From contig LSSL01002212.1 of assembly GCA_001953115.1 (NCBI GenBank), positions 1 to 17,450 on the forward strand: 17,450 nucleotides of DNA, in the 5' to 3' direction. Shown in pieces: positions 12,198-17,450 of this stretch. The notes beneath the pieces were generated by a model. That model saw nothing but the letters and a program-made list of their open reading frames with translations. It had not been told where the DNA came from and did not search any database. A program made the translations under genes and the position numbers. Every line of letters begins with the position of its first letter. The stretch's first letter is position 1. The DNA is from Smittium mucronatum (Eukaryota; Kickxellomycota; Harpellomycetes; Harpellales; Legeriomycetaceae).

Positions 12198-12353
12198 CAC
12201 TTTTAGGGCCTGTGACTCAAAAATCGCTGACTATTTTTTTCTATAATGTCACTAGATTACTAATATTTGTTTTCTATATGATAAATCGAAAAGTTGTGTC
12301 AATTGAAATGAATGATATGCACGGATAAGAATATATTTTGGATATGGAAGGGG
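12198..12353 (-). mobile_element. TTAA-flanked short inverted-repeat element, copy 2 (opposite orientation)
   Basis: This 156-bp copy is followed by an intact TTAA at 12354-12357 and preceded by a decayed ATAG. It begins CACTTTTAGGGCC and ends GGAAGGGG. It aligns with the 14247 copy: AGGGCC..TGT near the left end, GAT/ATTTAT blocks in the middle, CAATTGAAAT at the same distance (about 99 bp from the start), then GGAA.GG.TTAA at the end. Reverse-complemented, it matches the other two copies. It is the most degraded of the four and has no coding capacity. Confidence 0.55.
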
Positions 12354-12357
12354 TTAA

Positions 12358-13563
12358 GCTTAATTTAGGCATTTCACTTATAAATTTTTACCATGTCAAT
12401 TAACATTCTCCCCCTATATAATATATAAAACCTCTGAAAGATTCAATTTTAGAATTAATAACCATTAAAATAGTTGTCTTTTTTATTACTATGGCATTAA
12501 AAGTTTTATAGAAATACATAAACGAATAGTATTAATGGCATTCTTTATAAAAAGATTGAGGAATAAATCATACAAGATTATTCATTCCGTTAAATTAGAT
12601 ATATATAGTTGCTACCATGTATTTTATAAGAAATGATTTTATCCTTGATTTTTTTTAATTATAATATTGTTATAATATAGCTTTCTTAAGAACAAGATTT
12701 CCTGGGGTATCTTTTATTTTGTTTATTGAAATTCTTGAACGTTTCGTCTGTTTTATATAAAATTAATAATGATCATCAAATGCGGAGGTTTTTAATACTT
12801 TTTTGAGGACAGTAGACCTTTTTCTGCCATTTATTAGAAAAATGTTCACTTAAGCGGGATGATACTGTAAAGCCATTTTTTGAAAAATTTACTCTAATCA
12901 AAACTGTTTTTTTCAGATTACGAAAAATTTTCAAATAAAAAACACGCATAAGATTAAAGACTAATATCCTGATTCCAATACAAGTTCGGTATTTCCAATA
13001 TAGATTAACGATTAGCGGACCATTTGTGCATTAAAAAAAATCCCATTCTCACCGAATAGAAACGTAAACTACAGGGATGAATATCCAAATACTTGTAAAT
13101 AATCACGTGTAGATTCATACGGGTTAATAAGATAGAAAAAATAGCGGTTGTATATTTTAATGCCAATATTATTCTCTAATAAAAATAATATTTCATGGCT
13201 TAACTTTGAGTGGTCGTTATAAAAAAAGTTAGTTGAGTTATTGTAAAATGCAAATATGGACATGTTACACTTTGATTGGGATTCAGTCAATAATGTGTGC
13301 ATATTAATGCTTATTTGTTAAATTATATTAATGATTGTATGTTCATTCTAGAGCATTGGTATATCAAATCTTGCGAGACAAGATTCTATGACTCTGGTCT
13401 CTCTTGTCATGATACATTTATGCCAATAGAGATTGTTCACGTATCACATATTTAGTTAATTAGTACTTAGTTATAGTTCGTGGAAATAACCACTCAACAA
13501 CAGCTAGCTTTGCTTTTGCTATCTACTAGCCAAATTTTCTACCCCTTATTTGGGTTGCTTTTC
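12358..13563. other. Intergenic region between TTAA elements, no supported gene
   Basis: GC rises slightly relative to the region before 11.7 kb. A minus-strand open stretch at 13069-13302 (77 codons) is rich in N, Y, F and S with no recognisable domain, and I do not consider it a gene. A short palindrome TCTTG(cgaga)CAAGA lies at 13369-13383. No RNA gene was seen. Confidence 0.5.
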
Positions 13564-13567
13564 TTGA

Positions 13568-13738
13568 TTCTTTCGTCTGGATGTGTAGATAAGTGCTCCA
13601 ATTTGATCATCTATGCAAACCCATTTGCCAATTTCAAGTATTTGACCAATAAAATGTTATTTTTTTCAAACAGAAATCAAGCTGTCATGGATATCGTACA
13701 ATAAAATGACACTAAATGGCACACCGGCGCCGAAAGAG
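13568..13738 (+). mobile_element. TTAA-flanked short inverted-repeat element (piggyBac-type MITE), copy 3, best preserved
   Basis: This 171-bp copy is flanked by TTGA (13564-13567) and TTAA (13739-13742). The left end TTCTTTCGTCTGGATGTG pairs with the reverse complement of the right end, CTCTTTCGGCGCCGGTGTG: CTTTCG is shared, then GG.TGTG. It shares GCTCC.ATTTGA..ATCT, CCAATTT..GTATTTG.C, TAAAATGT and ATAAAATGA with the reverse complement of the 14247 copy, and is collinear with the 11770 copy. An apparent 75-codon open frame from a GTG at 13480 runs into the element and stops at 13704; it is chance coding across the element boundary. Confidence 0.7.
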
Positions 13739-13742
13739 TTAA

Positions 13743-14242
13743 ATAACAAAAATATCTAAATCAAGAACCAGAAGGTGGATATTTATATCAAAGATAAATG
13801 CAAAAAAAAAAAAAATTCATTTATTTCAAATCAATTAGGAAGAAAGTGCAAATGTACACTAATATCTAGATAACGATTATCCCTTTTTGTTGCGGAGAAC
13901 AATAATATTTATTTTTTTTCATTCATCTTTTATCTCCGTTATGCCAAAAAAGTCTAGATTTGCGAAGATATGTAATTTATTAGGTATTTCAATGCAATAC
14001 GGCAAATATAATATATCACTATAGATTCATGCAGGACTAAATAAACATTAGCAATAAGTAATAGATAAATTCTGAGTAAAAAATAAAAAAGCAATAAATA
14101 ATAACAGTTTAGTTTTCTGGCGACAATATATCTAATATTAAAATTTTATTATAAATACTCATTATTGGTTAAATGTCAAATATTATCGGTTGAGTTTTGA
14201 CTTGCACGAATAGGAGCAATACGATAATTTTATCTCAGAGAT
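13743..14242. other. Intergenic region, no gene seen
   Basis: AT-rich DNA with a 14-base A run near 13802 and no open frame of note. Nothing recognised. Confidence 0.6.
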
Positions 14243-14246
14243 TTGG

Positions 14247-14407
14247 TCCTTTCAGGGCCGCTGTAAAATAATGGCTTTCATTTTATGGCCAGTATTATCA
14301 TTCGATTTATCATTTTTATACATTTTAGGCAAATACAAAAATTGGGCCAATTGAAATAGTTGAGATATTCAAATAGGAGCGAGTCAACATTTTGGTTCCG
14401 GAAAGGA
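14247..14407 (-). mobile_element. TTAA-flanked short inverted-repeat element, copy 4 (opposite orientation)
   Basis: This 161-bp copy is flanked by TTGG (14243-14246, a decayed TTAA) and TTAA (14408-14411). The left end TCCTTTCAGGGCC resembles the reverse complement of its own right end, TCCTTTCCGGAACC, followed in both by AAAAT..TG.CT, so the termini are inverted repeats. The left end also matches the reverse complement of the right end of copy 3: CTTTC.G.GCCG.TGT, then TCATTTTAT. This shows that the two copies lie in opposite orientations. No coding capacity. Confidence 0.65.
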
Positions 14408-14429
14408 TTAAAACATCCTTAACCCTTTC
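14401..14429. repeat. Palindrome of two abutting TTAA element ends
   Basis: GAAAGGATTAA (14401-14411) and TTAACCCTTTC (14419-14429) are inverted copies with one mismatch, separated by 7 bases (aacatcc). The left arm is the right terminus of copy 4 plus its TTAA. The right arm looks like the left terminus of another element. As RNA or single-stranded DNA this would fold into an 11-bp hairpin. Confidence 0.7.
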
Positions 14430-14475
14430 TAGTCTAAAAAATCTAAGTTTCTATTTATTTAAGCTATAATTCTCT
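14423..14475 (+). mobile_element. Possible fifth TTAA element, left end only
   Basis: Preceded by a perfect TTAA (14419-14422), it begins CCCTTTC, the least mutated form of the family terminus. CTTTC..GTCT, AGT and ATTT...CTAT appear in the same order as in copy 3, and TTCTATTT..TAT resembles the same zone of copy 4. The right end is not convincing; GAAAAATAA near 14582-14590 is at about the right distance but weak. Confidence 0.35.
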
Positions 14476-14981
14476 AAACGATAGCATAAAATTAAGCCGG
14501 CTAATAAACTGATTGAATACAAATTTTTTCCATAGACCAAAAAACGCAGGAGTTTATTTTAATACCATTCCTGAATTAGTTGAAAAATAATGCAAAAATT
14601 CCCATGGTAAGAATATTTAGCATAATTTTGGCATAAATATTTCCAACTTCCGTTCCAACCCATAAATATGCTATGTTAATGTTGATATATGATGATTTTT
14701 TCTTTTTAAATTTTTTAGACTTGTTTGTTTTCATCTGTAATAGCTATCTTTTACGCCAATAAAAAGGTATCCTTCGTTAAATCTCTATTTAATCCTCTAA
14801 TAAGGTTTAATTGACAAATTAATCTAGTATGATTTATGAAAACTGTGTAAATAAATAGTCCTATATACTAAAGGGTGTTAGCATTGTCTAAAAGATTCAT
14901 GCTTTGTTACTAAAGATGATTTCTATATAAAAATGTATTTTTTAAAAAATATTTGCTTGTAAAAACAAAGAAATCCCAAAG

Positions 14982-14990
14982 TATATAAAT
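14982..14990 (+). promoter_or_regulatory. TATA-like box upstream of the amine oxidase gene
   Basis: TATATAAAT about 110 bp before the ATG. The spacing suits a core promoter with a short 5' leader, but such strings are common by chance in this AT-rich DNA. Confidence 0.2.
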
Positions 14991-15097
14991 GCTCGATTAT
15001 TTAGTCATTTTTCAATAAAAAAAATCCAGATAGATAAAACTCGTAAAAATATATTCTAATCTGATTTTACAAATTATTTGAATCCTGATTTTATCCC

Positions 15098-16501
15098 ATG
15101 ACTGAAAAAGCCCCAAAAACGGGTTATGACTGTATTGTAGTGGGAGCTGGACTTTCAGGCCTCATTGCTGCACGTAATTTGAAACGCGAAGGCCTTAAAG
15201 TTTTGGTTATCGAAGCTCAAAATCGTATTGGTGGCAGGATGGTTGGCAAACTCCTTCCATCAGGCCAGTGGATCGACCAAGGAGGTCAATGGGTTGGCCC
15301 AACTCAACACCGGTTTTTAAACCTATTGAATGAGTATCATATTAAACGCTTTGCAAGCCCTTCAGAAGGGTTGAAGGTTTTGGTTTTTGATGGTAAGCGC
15401 TATGAATTCAATGGGTTTTTTCAAGGATATCATGAAGGTGATCCACCTGGTGTCTCTGATGAAGAGTGGAATGATGCCATAAATGCCTGGAACCGTTTCA
15501 AAAAGCTTTCTGATGATCTTCCACAAGGTCATCCGCACTTTGGTGATGATATAGAAAAGCTAGACTCTGACACATTAGCTAGATGGATTTCTGATAACAC
15601 CAAAACTCCTTTTGGTAATTGGTACTTTTCCTATATGTGCCGAGCTGTTGGTTTCTCTGGACCGTCTGAACCCAAAGAGGTTTCACTTCTACACGCTCTT
15701 TATGGTGAAAAAGTTGCCTCCCAATCTGAAGCCCCTGAGGCTGAACTCCTTCATGGTGGAGCAGGGCAAATTCCAAGTTTGATTGCCAAGGAATTAACCT
15801 CTTGTATCCAGCTAAATGAGCCTGTATATACTATTAAGCATGCTGATGACTTTGTTGAAGTTGTTACTCAAAAAGGTTCTTATAAGGCTCACTCTGCAAT
15901 AATTGCTATGCCACCTCATCTGGCCGGGCACCTTTTATACGAACCGCCTCTTCCAGCATTACGGGAGCAGCTTACCCAGCGCATCCCAATGGGGACTTGT
16001 TGCAAAATTCTGGTTACCTATCCCACCCCTTTTTGGAGAGAAAAAGGTCTGGCTGGAATAGCTATCGGAAATAACAAATGGGTAGAACTCGCTGCTGATA
16101 GCTCTGATCCAGAAACGGGTGTTGGAGTTATCGCAGCATTCGTATCGTGTGATCGCTATAGAAAATGGCAAAATTTATCTAGCTCTGAACGAAAAGAGTC
16201 TGTACTTTCTGATCTTGCTATTTATTTTGGATCTCCTGCTATGTCACCAACAACATATGAGGAGGTAAACTGGCCAAGGAACTCTTACACAGGAGGTGGC
16301 TACACTGCATATATGCCACCCGGAGTTTGGTCAAGCATGGGTCAAGCTCTCTCTCCAGCAATAGGTCCTATACACTGGGCTGGTACAGAGATGTCTGATG
16401 TATGGCCTGGATTCTTTGAAGGCGCAATTAACTCTGGAGAATTATCGGCCTCCAATGTATTATTATCCTTGTCCAATTTAAAGCAAAGTTATTCAAAGTA
16501 G
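15098..16501 (+). CDS. Flavin-dependent amine oxidase (monoamine oxidase-like, soluble bacterial type)
   Basis: Predicted FAD enzyme oxidising an amine (or related C-N substrate) to the imine/aldehyde with H2O2 release; the substrate cannot be read from sequence. The 467 residues form one uninterrupted frame. Seen: dinucleotide fold V-G-A-G-L-S-G (GxGxxG at 16-21), E39 for ribose binding, R-I-G-G-R (43-47), G-G-Q-W-V-G-P (62-68), K303 in C-C-K...P-F-W matching the MAO active-site lysine, G-G-G-Y-T-A-Y-M-P-P-G (399-409), and the C-terminal FAD block H-W-A-G-T-E...W-P-G-F-F-E-G-A (426-443). The position of the FAD-linking cysteine of animal MAO is G401, so FAD should be non-covalent. The aromatic cage is Y402/F439. 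There is no signal peptide and no C-terminal membrane helix, so the protein is probably cytosolic. The ATG is the first Met after an in-frame TGA (15086-15088), and the usual N-terminus follows. There is no Shine-Dalgarno sequence and no operon partner. Confidence 0.93.
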   Translation: MTEKAPKTGYDCIVVGAGLSGLIAARNLKREGLKVLVIEAQNRIGGRMVGKLLPSGQWIDQGGQWVGPTQHRFLNLLNEYHIKRFASPSEGLKVLVFDGKRYEFNGFFQGYHEGDPPGVSDEEWNDAINAWNRFKKLSDDLPQGHPHFGDDIEKLDSDTLARWISDNTKTPFGNWYFSYMCRAVGFSGPSEPKEVSLLHALYGEKVASQSEAPEAELLHGGAGQIPSLIAKELTSCIQLNEPVYTIKHADDFVEVVTQKGSYKAHSAIIAMPPHLAGHLLYEPPLPALREQLTQRIPMGTCCKILVTYPTPFWREKGLAGIAIGNNKWVELAADSSDPETGVGVIAAFVSCDRYRKWQNLSSSERKESVLSDLAIYFGSPAMSPTTYEEVNWPRNSYTGGGYTAYMPPGVWSSMGQALSPAIGPIHWAGTEMSDVWPGFFEGAINSGELSASNVLLSLSNLKQSYSK

Positions 16502-16606
16502 AGGTGATGCTCTAGATCAATCCCATTAATATATTATAAAAGGGCTTGAAACCCCTTATATTTCTAAATATTACTTATTGTCTTTAGTTTAAAACTTTGA
16601 TGGATT

Positions 16607-16612
16607 ATTAAA
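16607..16612 (+). promoter_or_regulatory. Candidate polyadenylation signal (ATTAAA)
   Basis: The common variant ATTAAA lies about 105 bp after the oxidase stop codon. A canonical AATAAA is at 17028-17033, about 530 bp after it. Both motifs occur by chance often in DNA of this composition. Confidence 0.2.
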
Positions 16613-16926
16613 TATTTACTCTCTTTGAATCCTAAAAAAGATTTGATAAAGTTTCTAAAATTTTGAATTCTTGCAAGAGGTTTAAGATATTGATCAATGT
16701 ATCTTATGAATTATTTGTGAATTGGCTTCAATAACACATATTTATAACTTGATATAATTCTTATGCTTTATATAATAGAGATATCAGAATTTTTGGTTCC
16801 ATAAACCAAACCAGATAGCTAGATAAACTAAATAATGTGTGATTTAGAACCATTTCAAGCTTAAATTTCACAACATTTAGAGGTCTATCTTCTATGATAA
16901 GAAAAACTCTCCTTCATTCGAATACA

Positions 16927-17090
16927 TCTTTTCAGGGCCTGATGTTTAAAAAGTGATAGTTAATTCAGAAAAACTATGATATAATTGGGAATAACGAATT
17001 TTAATTCAAAAAACTAAATTTATATTGAATAAAGTGCATAATAATCTCAAAAAAGTGAAGACCAATTAAAATAGAGTACAATCTATTCCT
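16927..17090 (-). mobile_element. Doubtful sixth TTAA element, right part lost
   Basis: TCTTTTCAGGGCC-TG at 16927 resembles the left end of copy 4, and CCAATTAAAATAG at 17062 resembles its CCAATTGAAATAG block. However, the distance between them is about 33 bp longer than in copies 2 and 4, the preceding four bases are TACA, and no right terminus is visible before retrotransposon sequence begins near 17091. If real, the retrotransposon fragment interrupts it. Confidence 0.25.
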
Positions 17091-17450
17091 AGTTCGAATT
17101 TCAATGAATCCCGGTTGGGGATAGTTGGAAAACTCCTTGGGGGATGTCTAAAAAAACTTTAAGTCAGCTAAAAGCGAATCTGGGGAAATCCCAACTAATA
17201 TGGACACTAGTATAGTAGTGCCGGTCCCTAAAAAGGGAGATATGAAAGATCCCGATAACTATCGGGGAATTCAAATACCGATCAGTACACATATTTGGGG
17301 TACATTATGAATAATAAATGGGATGTATCTGGAACCATCAAAAACAACAAATTAAAGGTCAGAAAAGCCTTCTACGCTGCGTATAGCTTCCTTAACCGCT
17401 CTGACGTGCCGATCAACTTAAAAATAAAATTAATAAATTCAGTTCTAATG
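17091..17450 (+). pseudogene. Non-LTR retrotransposon RT fragment with internal deletion (copy B)
   Basis: Second member of the family seen at the left edge. Codons from 17161 read G-E-I-P-T-N-M-D-T-S-I-V-V-P-V-P-K-K-G-D, then N-Y-R-G-I-Q-I, the conserved start of the RT domain. At about 17277-17280 the sequence jumps, with a frame change, straight to D-Q-Y-T-Y-L-G-Y-I-M. From there to the window end (171 bp) it aligns without gaps to 287-457, with 27 differences. The RT core, including the catalytic F-A-D-D, is missing; in this family that interval is on the order of 200 codons. Upstream at 17091-17160 the frame is degraded, with stops at 17122-17124 and 17149-17151 in one frame and 17160-17162 in another. 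Non-functional. It continues beyond the window. Confidence 0.85.

Larger units (their letters stand above)
16502..17090. other. Downstream region of the oxidase gene, no further gene
   Basis: AT-rich DNA returns immediately after the stop. It contains candidate polyadenylation signals and a possible degraded TTAA element starting near 16927, listed separately. No open frame of interest. There is no GC-rich hairpin plus T-run as in a bacterial terminator. Confidence 0.6.

Noticed and set aside
13069..13302. Minus-strand open frame of 77 codons
   Set aside because: N/Y/F/S-rich, no motif. GC slightly above background is not enough to support a gene.
13480..13704. Open frame of 74 codons starting at GTG, with a hydrophobic N-terminus resembling a membrane segment
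   Set aside because: It starts without an ATG and runs across the left boundary of a TTAA element whose other copies carry stops in the matching frame.
15086..15097. N-terminal extension of the oxidase upstream of the ATG
   Set aside because: An in-frame TGA lies four codons before the ATG, and the family N-terminus is already complete from this start.
15579..16171. Minus-strand open frames at 15579-15776 and 15959-16171
   Set aside because: Shadows of the amine oxidase gene.
1..17450. CRISPR array, bacterial operon or phage module
   Set aside because: No regularly spaced direct repeats, no gene clusters, no ribosome-binding sites. The window is eukaryotic in character.

Overview
This is a stretch of very AT-rich nuclear DNA from a eukaryote. 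It shows no bacterial gene density, ribosome-binding sites or operons. About 14 kb is non-coding and full of A/T homopolymers. Both ends carry decayed pieces of a non-LTR (LINE-type) retrotransposon. The sequence alone does not fix the host lineage; an AT-rich fungus or protist and an arthropod both fit.

Layout. Positions 2-745 are the 3' part of a reverse transcriptase frame that is open at the left edge; its catalytic FADD lies at 104-115. A broken C-terminal tail follows to about 908. A 945-1103 tail segment recurs on its own at 6531-6683. From about 1.1 to 11.77 kb I see no credible gene, only AT-rich DNA, short tandem repeats and a pure C tract. Between 11.77 and 14.41 kb lie four diverged copies (156-171 bp) of one short inverted-terminal-repeat element, two in each orientation. 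Each has CCCTTTC-like ends and an intact TTAA on at least one side, as expected of a piggyBac-type non-autonomous element (MITE). A fifth half-copy starts back-to-back with the last one at 14423, and a doubtful sixth lies at about 16927.

The only intact gene is at 15098-16501 (+). It is an uninterrupted 467-codon flavin-dependent amine oxidase with both FAD-binding ends, the conserved active-site lysine and half of the aromatic cage. It lacks the cysteine that binds FAD covalently in animal MAO and lacks a C-terminal membrane anchor. It therefore looks like the soluble bacterial/cyanobacterial-type enzymes, and acquisition by horizontal transfer is plausible but unproven.

The right edge (17091-17450) holds a second copy of the same retrotransposon family. 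An internal deletion joins the start of its RT domain directly to the YLG motif and removes the catalytic core. The genes do not form a pathway: this is one enzyme gene in repeat-rich DNA. The features most worth checking are the origin of the oxidase and the TTAA element family.
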